Notes under the pieces: model-generated | The model's input: the letters and a program-made list of their open reading frames with translations, nothing else | The model's database searches: none | What the model was told of the DNA's origin: nothing | Position numbers and translations under genes: made by a program | In this document: piece after piece, positions 1 through 6,931 of the stretch | Layout: the number at the start of each line of letters is the position of its first letter | Numbering within the stretch: the stretch's first letter is position 1 | From: Actinomycetota bacterium | GTDB lineage: Bacteria; Actinomycetota; Acidimicrobiia; Acidimicrobiales; JAHWLA01 | Direction: 5' to 3' | Assembly (NCBI GenBank): GCA_019347595.1 | Contig: JAHWLA010000124.1 | Coordinates: 1 to 8,218, forward strand | DNA: 8,218 nt

Positions 1-971
1 CGCCGCTGGTGGAGGGCATCGCCCTCGACGAGGCCTTCCTCGACGTGGCCGGCGCCCGCCGCCTCTTCGGCCCGGCCGAGCGCATCGCCCATGCCATCCG
101 TGACCGAGTCCGCGACGAGCTTCGACTGAGCTGCACGGTCGGCGTGGGCACCTCCAAGCTCATCGCCAAGCTGGCGTCCAAGGCGGCCAAGCCCCGGGCG
201 TCGATGAAGGGCGCCGTGGTCGGATCGGGCGTGCTCGTGGTCTCGCCCGGGGAAGAGCTGTCGTTCCTCCACCCCTTGCCCGTCTCGGCCCTGTGGGGCG
301 TGGGGCCTGCGACCGAGGAGCGCCTGCGCCGCTTCGGCGTGACGACCGTCGGCGATCTGGCTGCGCTGCCCCGGGAGACGCTGGTGTCGTCGCTGGGCAC
401 GGCCAACGGTAACCACCTGCACAACCTGGCGTGGGGACGGGATCACCGGCCGGTCGAGCCCCAGCGGGCGGTCAAGTCGATCGGCCACGAGGAGACCTAC
501 GCCGTCGATCTCGTCGACGCCGAGGAGATCCACCGGGAGGCGGTGCGCATGGCCGACGCCGTGGCTGCCCGGCTCCGGCGCGCGTCGGTGGCCGGGCGCA
601 CGGTGACGGTCAAGGTCCGTTTTCACGACTTCTCGACGATCACCCGGTCGCACACCTTCGCGGCGGCCGTCGACACCGCACCCGACATCGCACGCGCCGC
701 CGTCGCGTTGCTGGAGCAGGTCGACTCCACGCCGGGGGTGCGGCTGCTGGGCGTCAGCATGTCGAACCTGCTGGCCGGCGCGGCCCGCCAGTTGACGCTG
801 GAGGAGGCGCCGTCGCCCGCCTGGGACGAGGCCTCGCGAGCCGTCGACGAGATCCGCACCCGCTTCGGCGACCGCGCCGTGGGACCGGCCGCGCTGGTCG
901 ATGAGGACGGCTTGCGGGTAAAGCGACAGGGAGAACAGCAGTGGGGACCGCGAGGAAAGGGGGACCGTTGA
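1..971 (+). CDS. dinB: DNA polymerase IV (Y-family translesion polymerase), 5'-truncated by window edge
   Basis: This is a Y-family polymerase that copies past damaged template bases at low fidelity. The reading frame is already open at base 3 (Pro-Leu-Val-Glu-Gly), so the GTG at 9 is an internal Val, not the start. Roughly the first 95 residues, including the first metal-binding Asp and the steric gate, lie outside the window. Numbering from that Val, the catalytic LDEAFLDV motif (the conserved Asp-Glu pair) is at 6-13. The rest of the palm follows (SCTVGVGTSKLIAKLASKAAKP, 41-62). The thumb with its helix-hairpin-helix is at about 92-121 (LWGVGPATEERLRRFGVTTVGDL), and the little-finger domain is at about 157-255. 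The tail GLRVKRQGEQQWGP resembles actinobacterial DinB. The putative beta-clamp motif reads QLTLEE (789-806) instead of the usual QL-x-LF. The gene ends in TGA at 969-971. The family assignment is secure. Confidence 0.95.
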   Translation, partial: PLVEGIALDEAFLDVAGARRLFGPAERIAHAIRDRVRDELRLSCTVGVGTSKLIAKLASKAAKPRASMKGAVVGSGVLVVSPGEELSFLHPLPVSALWGVGPATEERLRRFGVTTVGDLAALPRETLVSSLGTANGNHLHNLAWGRDHRPVEPQRAVKSIGHEETYAVDLVDAEEIHREAVRMADAVAARLRRASVAGRTVTVKVRFHDFSTITRSHTFAAAVDTAPDIARAAVALLEQVDSTPGVRLLGVSMSNLLAGAARQLTLEEAPSPAWDEASRAVDEIRTRFGDRAVGPAALVDEDGLRVKRQGEQQWGPRGKGDR

Positions 972-1059
972 GGCGGGAGATGCACGGAAACCGACTGGAA
1001 CGCCACCACGTCACGCGTTGTCGACCCCCCGGTGCTGCGCGAAGATGGGCCGGTACCAC

Positions 1060-1070
1060 GAGGTGAAGGG
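1060..1070 (+). promoter_or_regulatory. Ribosome binding site deciding the DUF3040 start
   Basis: The purine-rich stretch GAGGTGAAGGG is complementary to the 16S rRNA 3' end and ends 9 bp before the GTG at 1080. It supports this start rather than the longer in-frame option at 1032. Confidence 0.7.
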
Positions 1071-1079
1071 CTGACGGTC

Positions 1080-1457
1080 GTGCCGCTTTCCGAAGACGAG
1101 CAGCGGATCCTCCACGAGATCGAGCGGAGCTTCTACGAGAACGACCCCGCGTTCGCCCGCGGCGTCAGCCAGACCACGCTGTACCGCCACGCGGGCCGCA
1201 ACCTGAAGTACGCGGCGGCCGGCTTCGTGGTCGGGCTCATCGTGCTCATCACCTCGTTCGCCTGGTCGCTCGTGCTTGGGCTCGTCGGCTTCCTCGCCAT
1301 GCTGGGCAGCGCCTTCGTGTTCGAGCGCAACCTGCGCAAGATGGGCAAGGCGGGCTGGGAGCAGATGACGCAGTCGATGCGCGAAAAGGGCATCGGCGAT
1401 GCGTTCGGCTCCACACGTACCCGCCTCCGCGACCGCTTCCGCCGCGACGAGGAATAA
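1080..1457 (+). CDS. DUF3040 family small membrane protein
   Basis: This 125-aa protein opens with MPLSEDEQRILHEIERSFYENDPAFA, the characteristic N-terminus of the DUF3040 family, which is mostly actinobacterial and has no established biochemical function. The N-terminal 45 or so residues are polar and helical. A hydrophobic stretch at about 47-85 (AAAGFVVGLIVLITSFAWSL then VLGLVGFLAMLGSAFVF) can form two closely spaced membrane helices, and a basic cytoplasmic-type tail (RTRLRDRFRRDEE) follows. The GTG at 1080 is chosen over an in-frame GTG at 1032 because a GAGGTGAAGGG ribosome binding site lies 9 bp upstream and because the family begins exactly here. The gene is 108 bp downstream of dinB on the same strand and may be co-transcribed with it. 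Its stop is 13 bp from the stop of the opposing transglutaminase gene. The family call is firm; the function is unknown. Confidence 0.9.
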   Translation: MPLSEDEQRILHEIERSFYENDPAFARGVSQTTLYRHAGRNLKYAAAGFVVGLIVLITSFAWSLVLGLVGFLAMLGSAFVFERNLRKMGKAGWEQMTQSMREKGIGDAFGSTRTRLRDRFRRDEE

Positions 1458-1471
1458 CCCCTTCGGCGGTT
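1456..1471. terminator. Small UUCG-tetraloop hairpin between convergent genes
   Basis: AACCCC-TTCG-GCGGTT folds into a short stem with one C:C mismatch, closed by a C(UUCG)G tetraloop, which is known to be exceptionally stable. It begins in the DUF3040 stop codon (1455-1457) and ends on the last base of the opposing transglutaminase stop (complement of 1471-1473), so it fills the whole 13-bp gap. There is no T-tract on either side. The stem is short and the terminator role is inferred from position only. Confidence 0.3.
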
Positions 1472-3810
1472 CAGGCGGGCTTGCGGCGGGGGAGGGCGGG
1501 GAGCGTCGGCAGTCGCTGCGACAGCCGCTCGCGCCAGTCGCCTTCCGGGACCAGCGGCGTGGGGTCGAGCGCCCGCCGCCACCGCTCCCGCACGCCGGCG
1601 GCGTCGTGCAGGGCCCGCTCCACCGCTGCCGCCGCGGCGACGGCGCGACGCACCACCTCGGCCGTCGGCTGGGACGCCCCGTAGCCCGCCGCCGCCGCGT
1701 CGCGCGCCAGGTCGTGCAGGGCCGCCGTGCCCACGGCGCCGAGCGCCGTCGCCGCCGGGACGCGGTCGGCGTACTCGGCGATGGTCTCCGACGGGCGCCG
1801 CGGCACGCGGGCGGCGGCCAGCGCCTCCTCGCTCTCGGCCCATGCCACCAGCACCCGGCCTGCGGTGTCGGGAGCGGCCGCTCGGCGGCGGACGCGTCGC
1901 TGTTGCTTGGCCAGGGGCACCACGATCATCCACATCGCCCCGAGCAGCACGGCCAGCGCGCCGACCATCAGCGGGGTGCGCCACGGCGAGCGCTCCTCGC
2001 CGAGCGGCGCGGTGCCCACCGACGTGTCCTCCTCCGGCACGTTGGCGGTGCTCGGCGTCGTCGGCTGCTCGGCGGGCGCGGTGGTGGGCGGCGAGGTCGT
2101 GGCGACCGAGGGGTTGTCCGGCGATGCCTGTTGGGGCGGCAATCCGGTCCACTCCTGCGCGCCCGGCATGCCGCGGCCTGGCGTGGCCTCGAAGTACGTC
2201 CATCCGTAGTCCTCGATGTAGACCTCCGGCCAGGCGTGGGCGTTGAGCCCGCGCACGTGGTAGCGACCGTCTTCCCCGAGCTCGCCGGGCGTGAAGCCGA
2301 CGGCCACCCGGGCCGGCAGTCCGATGGCGCGGGCCATGACGGCGAAGGCGCCGGCGAACTGCTCGCAGTAGCCCCGCCGCGTCTCGAACAGGAACCGCTC
2401 CAGGGCCCGCCCGTCGTGGCCCGCCCGGGCTTTGAGGTCGTAGGCGAAGTTGGCGTGGAACCAGTCCTGCATGGCCTTGGCCTTGGCGTACGGCGTCGGC
2501 GCGTTGCGTGTGAGGTCTGCGGCCAGCCGCTGCACCCGGGTGGGGATCGGCGGCAGGTCGAGGTAGCGGCTCAGGTCGCGGCCGACGAGGGCAGGACCGG
2601 CCTGCTGGAGCTCGGCTGCCGTCGGCCGTGGCAGGGCCGACTCGACCCGGTAGCTGTAGCCGTCGGTGGTATCGGTGCGGGTGATCAGGCTCCCGGTGTC
2701 GGCGTTGAAGCTGACGTTGTCGATGCCGTCGACGCGTTGCGGCCGGTAGGCGGCGGGCAGCCAGATCGACGACAGCGCCGAGATGGTGAAGTCCTGGATG
2801 ACCGCTTCCTCGGCCGCCTGGGTGTCGACCCCGCCGGGGAGGCGCGAGTCCACGGGCCGGTAGCTGTCGTTGCTCTGCCAGATGGCGCCGTCGAAGGTGT
2901 CGAGCGAGGTGAGCCGCCAGTAGGAGGGCTGGTTGCTCTGCACGGTGAACAGCTCGACGGTCGACTGCTCGACCAGGCGGCCCCGGATGTCGACCAGCGG
3001 GCTGACGGTGGTGCGCCTGCTGGGACCGGTGCCGTCGGTGTCCCGCCACGAGATGACGGGCTCGGCGCCGCTGCCCGGCACGTTGGGGCCGAGCACGACA
3101 GCGGCGAAGACCGCCACCGTTCCCAACACCGCGCCGCCTTGCACGAGTGCGCCCACACCGCCGCGCGCCCGGCTGGCGAACCACGAGGCCGACTCGGTCA
3201 CCATGCTCGCCTGGTGGACGAGCACGAACAGCAGGAGGGCGGCCAGGTAGCCGGCCACCGACCAGCTTCGATGGTTGTCGGCGCCCAGCACGGCGGTGAA
3301 GACGAACAGCGTGAACGAGGGGATGGCCGCCTCGAAGAGCGCCCGTACCCGGAAGGCCGCCCAGTCGGCCAGCACGGCAGCGACGCCGATCCCCACGATC
3401 CCCGCCAGGAGGAAGCCCTTGGCGGGTGGAGCGGGGGCGACGACGGTGGCGAAGGAGCGCAACGCCTCGGTGGCCGCTTCCGACGCGGCCGTCCACGTGC
3501 CGCTCCAGGGGATGCCGTACGCAGTGGTGTGGGGGAACAGCACCCAGGCGGCCACGAGAAACATGCCGAGCATCGACAGCGGCAGCGCCGTCGGCAGCGA
3601 GAGGTCGAGGCGCCGGCACGCCCACGCCAGCCAGTGGGCACTGAAGGCGGCGGCCGTGAACGGCAGGAAGAAGGCACCGTCGTCGAAGAGGCGGCCCATG
3701 CCGACGGCCGCTGCCGCCGTGAGGAGCGTGAGCGCCCACGTGGCGGACAAGGTGGGATCGGGCGCAGGCGCCGGCGGGGCGGCGGACGCGCTTGTTCCCG
3801 TGGCGGTCAC
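1471..3810 (-). CDS. TgpA-like membrane transglutaminase (DUF3488 / transglutaminase core / DUF4129-like)
   Basis: This 779-aa polytopic membrane protein belongs to the family of Pseudomonas TgpA, whose periplasmic papain-fold domain is thought to act on cell-envelope substrates. Residues 22-241 contain about six or seven hydrophobic helices (DUF3488 region). An extracytoplasmic segment runs from about 242 to 430. The transglutaminase core is at about 440-545, with the nucleophile in RRGYCEQFAGAF (Cys482), the His in GLNAHAWPEVYIEDYGW (His525) and the third position in YFEATPG (Glu541, where the classical triad has Asp). A Pro/Thr/Ser-rich linker follows (555-605), then a membrane helix (about 613-633) and a basic, Ala-rich cytoplasmic tail (RRPSETIAEYADRV region) resembling DUF4129. 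The GTG start at 3810 is chosen because it overlaps the upstream DUF58 stop as GTGA and has GAGG 5 bp upstream. The substrate is unknown. Confidence 0.9.
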   Translation of the reverse strand: MTATGTSASAAPPAPAPDPTLSATWALTLLTAAAAVGMGRLFDDGAFFLPFTAAAFSAHWLAWACRRLDLSLPTALPLSMLGMFLVAAWVLFPHTTAYGIPWSGTWTAASEAATEALRSFATVVAPAPPAKGFLLAGIVGIGVAAVLADWAAFRVRALFEAAIPSFTLFVFTAVLGADNHRSWSVAGYLAALLLFVLVHQASMVTESASWFASRARGGVGALVQGGAVLGTVAVFAAVVLGPNVPGSGAEPVISWRDTDGTGPSRRTTVSPLVDIRGRLVEQSTVELFTVQSNQPSYWRLTSLDTFDGAIWQSNDSYRPVDSRLPGGVDTQAAEEAVIQDFTISALSSIWLPAAYRPQRVDGIDNVSFNADTGSLITRTDTTDGYSYRVESALPRPTAAELQQAGPALVGRDLSRYLDLPPIPTRVQRLAADLTRNAPTPYAKAKAMQDWFHANFAYDLKARAGHDGRALERFLFETRRGYCEQFAGAFAVMARAIGLPARVAVGFTPGELGEDGRYHVRGLNAHAWPEVYIEDYGWTYFEATPGRGMPGAQEWTGLPPQQASPDNPSVATTSPPTTAPAEQPTTPSTANVPEEDTSVGTAPLGEERSPWRTPLMVGALAVLLGAMWMIVVPLAKQQRRVRRRAAAPDTAGRVLVAWAESEEALAAARVPRRPSETIAEYADRVPAATALGAVGTAALHDLARDAAAAGYGASQPTAEVVRRAVAAAAAVERALHDAAGVRERWRRALDPTPLVPEGDWRERLSQRLPTLPALPRRKPA

Positions 3811-5033
3811 GCCCGCCTCACCAGGTGGCGGCCGGGCAGGGCGGACGACTCGAGCGCCGCGTTCCACGCCATGGGGAACGGCCGCCCTGCGCCGATGCGG
3901 GCGACCATGCCGAGCGGCGGTACCGGGCGCGGCGCGAACCGCTGCCCCGCGGGTGCTCGCTCGAAGGCCGAGCGCTCGATGAGCACCAGCGACAGGAGCC
4001 CGAAGCGCCCTCGCAGACGGGCGATGCCGTCGAGGTCGTCGTTGCTCACCGCCGCGGTGGTGACGACGGCCAGCGCGCCCCCGCTGCCCGCGCGGCGCAG
4101 CCGGGCCAGGAACGGCGCCAGGTGGCCTCCTCGCTCGAGGCCGACGCCGGCCAGGTGCTCGAGGAGCGCCTCGACGTGGGCGTGCCCCGCGGCGTAACCG
4201 GAGTCGACGCCGTCGGTCGCCAGCAGGCGCACCAGCGACCGGCGCTTCCAACACGCGCTCACGATGCTCGCGGCCGCCGAGACGGCGATCTCCAGCGACT
4301 CCGGGGTATGCACGCCCTTGCGCACGTCGAGCAGGACGGTCGCCCGTCCCTGCCACGGCATCTCGTCCTGGCGGATCATGATCTCGTCGAGCTTGGCGGT
4401 GGCGCCCCAGTGGACCCGGCGGAGGTCGTCACCCTCCTGGTAGTCGCGCAGGGCGTAGAAGTCCTCGCCGCTCTGGCTGAGCGCGGTCGGGTGGTCGGCG
4501 CCCGCGTGGGGGTCGTTGCCTCGGGTGAGCGGCATGGCGTCGATGTCGTCGATGTGCGGGTAGACGGTGAGCTTGGTGGCAGGGGCGCCGTCGGACGAGG
4601 TTCGGGCCAGGCCGAAGGGGTCGGAGAGCTCCAGTTGCAGCGGGCCGAGGTCGAACACGCCCCGCCGGTCGGTGGGGAGGCGGTAGGCGGCTCGGGCTGT
4701 CTCGCCGGGGCCGAGGGGGGCGAGCAGGAGGCGGGCCCAGCGGCGCCCGCCGTCGAAGGGATCGCGGGCGGCGAGTACAGGGGAGCGGCGGAAGGCCTTG
4801 TTGCGCACCGTCAGCTCGACGCGGCTGGCCGTGCCCGCGTGCACGCGAGGCGGGCGCAGCTCGCGGGCGGCCTCCAGTTGGAAGCGGGTGAAGCGGACGT
4901 AGAGCAGGGCACCCGCCACCAAGGCGAGGGCGGCGGTGGCCGCGGCGACCAGCGCGACGACGCCGAGCAGGCGACCGGCGATCGACAGGACGATCGAACC
5001 GCCGGCCAGCAGCCAACCCCGCCGGGTCAGCAT
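3807..5033 (-). CDS. DUF58 domain protein (VWA-like, membrane-anchored)
   Basis: This 408-aa protein starts with two hydrophobic helices (about 8-46), followed by a beta-rich region (about 60-180). The diagnostic DUF58 block is at about 188-225: SGEDFYALRDYQEGDDLRRVHWGATAKLDEIMIRQDE. Downstream (about 230-330) is a Rossmann-like, VWA-type segment beginning ATVLLDVRKG. The MIDAS motif DxSxS is not intact there (D236-V-R-K-G), as is common in DUF58 proteins, so metal binding should not be assumed. The ATG start lies 4 bp after the MoxR stop, and the end overlaps the transglutaminase start by 4 bp (GTGA), which implies translational coupling. In MoxR operons the DUF58 protein is considered a partner or client of the ATPase. 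The exact role is unknown. Family assignment is strong. Confidence 0.92.
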   Translation of the reverse strand: MLTRRGWLLAGGSIVLSIAGRLLGVVALVAAATAALALVAGALLYVRFTRFQLEAARELRPPRVHAGTASRVELTVRNKAFRRSPVLAARDPFDGGRRWARLLLAPLGPGETARAAYRLPTDRRGVFDLGPLQLELSDPFGLARTSSDGAPATKLTVYPHIDDIDAMPLTRGNDPHAGADHPTALSQSGEDFYALRDYQEGDDLRRVHWGATAKLDEIMIRQDEMPWQGRATVLLDVRKGVHTPESLEIAVSAAASIVSACWKRRSLVRLLATDGVDSGYAAGHAHVEALLEHLAGVGLERGGHLAPFLARLRRAGSGGALAVVTTAAVSNDDLDGIARLRGRFGLLSLVLIERSAFERAPAGQRFAPRPVPPLGMVARIGAGRPFPMAWNAALESSALPGRHLVRRA

Positions 5034-5037
5034 GCGG

Positions 5038-6012
5038 TCAGCCCCGCCCCGTGGGCACCGGGACGACGTCGACCACCTCGTCGAGGACCTCGCTGGGGCC
5101 GGTGCCGCCGATGGCGGCTTCCGGAGTCAGTACCAGGCGATGCTCCAGCACGGGGCCGACGAGCAGCTTCACGTCGTCGGGCGTCACGAACTCGCGCCCG
5201 ACGGCGGCGGCGCGGGCGCGGGCGGCCCGCTGCAGCGCGAGGGTGGCGCGCGGCGAGATGCCGAGGGCGAGGGCGGTGTGCTTGCGGGTGGCTTCGGCCA
5301 GATCGACGAGATAGCCCTTGATGCTGGGTGCCACGTGCACGGCGCGGGCGAGGGCGGTCATGGCGTGGATGTCGTCGGGGGTGGCGACGGCAACGAGCTC
5401 GTCGATGGCGTTCTCGCCGCCGTGGGTGTCGAGCATCTCGATCTCCGACCGTCGGTCGGGGTAGCCCATGCCGATGCGCATGAGGAAGCGGTCGAGTTGG
5501 CTCTCGGGAAGCGGGTAGGTGCCCTCGTGCTCGATGGGGTTCTGGGTGGCGATCACCATGAACGGGGCGGGCAGGGAGTACGTGGTGGCGTCGACGGTGA
5601 CCTGCCGCTCTTCCATGGCCTCGAGCAGGGCGGACTGCGTCTTGGGAGACGCCCGGTTGATCTCGTCGCCGAGGACGATGTTGGCGAAGATCCCGCCCGG
5701 CCGGAACTCGAAGGTGCCCTTGGAGCGGCTGTAGACGTTGACCCCCGTCACGTCCGAGGGGAGCAGGTCCGGCGTGAACTGGATGCGGTGCCAGTCGACG
5801 CCGAGCGAGGCGGCCAGCGCCTTCGCCATGCTCGTCTTGCCGACGCCCGGGACGTCCTCGATGAGCAGGTGCCCCTCGGCCACCAGGCAGGTGAGGGCGA
5901 GGCGGATGGCGTCGTCCTTGCCCTGGATGACGCGCTCGATGTTGTCGACGATGGCCTCGAAGACTTCCGCAAAGCCTGCGTGGTTGCGGGCCGCCGCTCG
6001 TTGTCTCGCCAA
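5038..6012 (-). CDS. MoxR-type AAA+ ATPase
   Basis: This 324-aa AAA+ ATPase of the MoxR group is thought to act as a chaperone that activates or assembles VWA/DUF58 partners. Visible motifs are Walker A EDVPGVGKTS (Lys59), Walker B IVLGDEINR (Asp116, Glu117), RASPKTQSALLEAMEERQVTVD just after it, sensor 1 ATQNPIEHEGTYPLPE (Asn158), an arginine-finger candidate in LDRFLMR (Arg175) and sensor 2 GISPRAT (Arg255), followed by the C-terminal lid helices. The length matches the family. The start is a TTG at 6012: GGGAG lies 7 bp upstream on the coding strand, no ATG or GTG occurs nearby in frame, and the N-terminus ahead of the first conserved helix has normal length. It is the first gene of the MoxR-DUF58-transglutaminase operon and is divergent from the ROK kinase gene. 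Confidence 0.95.
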   Translation of the reverse strand: MARQRAAARNHAGFAEVFEAIVDNIERVIQGKDDAIRLALTCLVAEGHLLIEDVPGVGKTSMAKALAASLGVDWHRIQFTPDLLPSDVTGVNVYSRSKGTFEFRPGGIFANIVLGDEINRASPKTQSALLEAMEERQVTVDATTYSLPAPFMVIATQNPIEHEGTYPLPESQLDRFLMRIGMGYPDRRSEIEMLDTHGGENAIDELVAVATPDDIHAMTALARAVHVAPSIKGYLVDLAEATRKHTALALGISPRATLALQRAARARAAAVGREFVTPDDVKLLVGPVLEHRLVLTPEAAIGGTGPSEVLDEVVDVVPVPTGRG

Positions 6013-6082
6013 CGCCGTTCTCCCTTTCCCGCCCGGTCAGCCTGCAAGCGTATAGGCACCCCTGCGACTAGACACTCGGGCC
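6013..6082. promoter_or_regulatory. Divergent promoter region between MoxR operon and ROK kinase
   Basis: This 70-bp spacer is the only non-coding DNA available to drive the minus-strand operon and the plus-strand kinase. On the minus strand TATACG (complement of 6049-6054) is a -10 candidate, leaving a leader of about 30 bases that includes the AAAGGGAG site. On the plus strand TAGACA (6069-6074) is a -10 candidate 8 bp before the kinase GTG, and TATAGG (6051-6056) is a second option. No convincing -35 hexamers are visible, so the individual boxes are tentative. The presence of promoters here follows from the divergent layout. Confidence 0.4.
6020..6027 (-). promoter_or_regulatory. Ribosome binding site supporting the TTG start of the MoxR ATPase
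   Basis: On the minus strand this reads AAAGGGAG, ending 7 bp before the TTG at 6012. It is the only good Shine-Dalgarno match upstream of the gene and decides the rare start codon. Confidence 0.65.
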
Positions 6083-6931
6083 GTGGACGGGCCTGTCGTG
6101 CTTGCGGTCGACATCGGGGGCACCAAGCTGGCCGCCGGGCTGGTTTCGTCCGACGGGGTCGTTCTCGAAGCTCGCGCCGCCGCCACGCCCGGCGACCGTG
6201 TCTTCGACGTTCTACGCGAGCTGGTGCTTCCCCTGGCCGGGCGGGCAACCGTGTGCGGCGTGGGGTGCGGCGGACCGATGGCGTCCGGCGGCGAAGAAGT
6301 CTCGCCGCTCAACATCCCGGCGTGGCGCCGGTTCCCGTTGCGGCGTTCGCTGGCGGAAGTCACCGGGCTGCCCGTGTTCGTCGACAACGACGCCAAGGCG
6401 CTGGCCCTGGGCGAGGGGTGGGTGGGCGCTGCTCGGGGGCAGCGCGACTACATCGGCATGGTGGTGTCGACCGGGGTGGGCGGCGGGATCGTGTTGGAAG
6501 GGCGGCTGCTGGACGGGGCGTCCGGGAACGCCGGGCACATCGGGCACGTCGTAGTGGAGCCCGACGGGCGGGCCTGCGCGTGCGGGGGACGCGGCTGCCT
6601 GGAGGCGGAGGCGTCGGGCACAGCCATCGCCGCGATGACGGGCGCGCCGGCCGCGTCGGCCGGGCCGTCGGTGGTCGAGCGGACGGGGCGACTGGTGGGT
6701 CGGGGGGTGGCGTCGGTGTGCAACCTGCTCGACCTCCGGCTGGCGGTGGTGGCGGGGTCCGTGGCGCTGGGGTTCGGCGAGCCGTTCTTCGCCGCCGCAC
6801 AAGCGGAGCTCGACCGGCTGTGCCGGCTCGACTTCTCGCTGGGTGCCCGCATCCTGCCGGGCGGGCTGGGAGCCGACGGCCCCTTGGTGGGCGCCGCCGC
6901 TGTCGCCCTCCGCTCCCTCCCGAGTACATAG
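6083..6931 (+). CDS. ROK-family sugar kinase (glucokinase-like)
   Basis: This 282-aa ROK (repressor/ORF/kinase) protein has no N-terminal DNA-binding domain, so it is a cytoplasmic ATP-dependent sugar kinase, not a repressor. Motifs are the phosphate loop DIGGTK (10-15), the catalytic region VDNDAKALALGE (Asp103 as probable base), STGVGGGIV (129-136) and the zinc site formed by His155 of GHIGH with Cys165, Cys167 and Cys172 of CACGGRGCLE. It is a little shorter than the usual 300 or so residues. In the ExGH motif the sugar-contacting Glu is replaced by His152, so the substrate is uncertain and glucose is only a default guess. No Shine-Dalgarno is visible before the GTG at 6083. An internal GTG at 6098 (giving MLAVDIGGTK) is an alternative start. 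The stop codon TAG (6929-6931) lies inside a large palindrome. Confidence 0.88.
   Translation: MDGPVVLAVDIGGTKLAAGLVSSDGVVLEARAAATPGDRVFDVLRELVLPLAGRATVCGVGCGGPMASGGEEVSPLNIPAWRRFPLRRSLAEVTGLPVFVDNDAKALALGEGWVGAARGQRDYIGMVVSTGVGGGIVLEGRLLDGASGNAGHIGHVVVEPDGRACACGGRGCLEAEASGTAIAAMTGAPAASAGPSVVERTGRLVGRGVASVCNLLDLRLAVVAGSVALGFGEPFFAAAQAELDRLCRLDFSLGARILPGGLGADGPLVGAAAVALRSLPST

Noticed and set aside
1439..1469. Larger hairpin pairing CCGCCG (1439-1444) with CGGCGG (1464-1469) as a terminator
   Set aside because: It has only six base pairs with a 19-base loop and no T-tract. Such GC matches are expected by chance in this DNA.
1133..3739. Very long open frame on the minus strand overlapping DUF3040 and the transglutaminase gene
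   Set aside because: Its translation is Arg/Gly/Ala/Pro-rich low-complexity sequence with no family motifs. It is a GC-rich out-of-frame shadow of the genuine transglutaminase frame.
1399..4197. 932-codon plus-strand open frame antisense to the transglutaminase and DUF58 genes
   Set aside because: The composition is typical of antisense frames in high-GC DNA, with no recognisable domain. The opposite strand carries clear catalytic motifs.
3811..4356. N-terminal extension of the transglutaminase frame upstream of GTG 3810
   Set aside because: The extension lies entirely inside the DUF58 gene and is Arg/Ala/Gly-rich. The GTGA overlap with a GAGG site gives a far better start.
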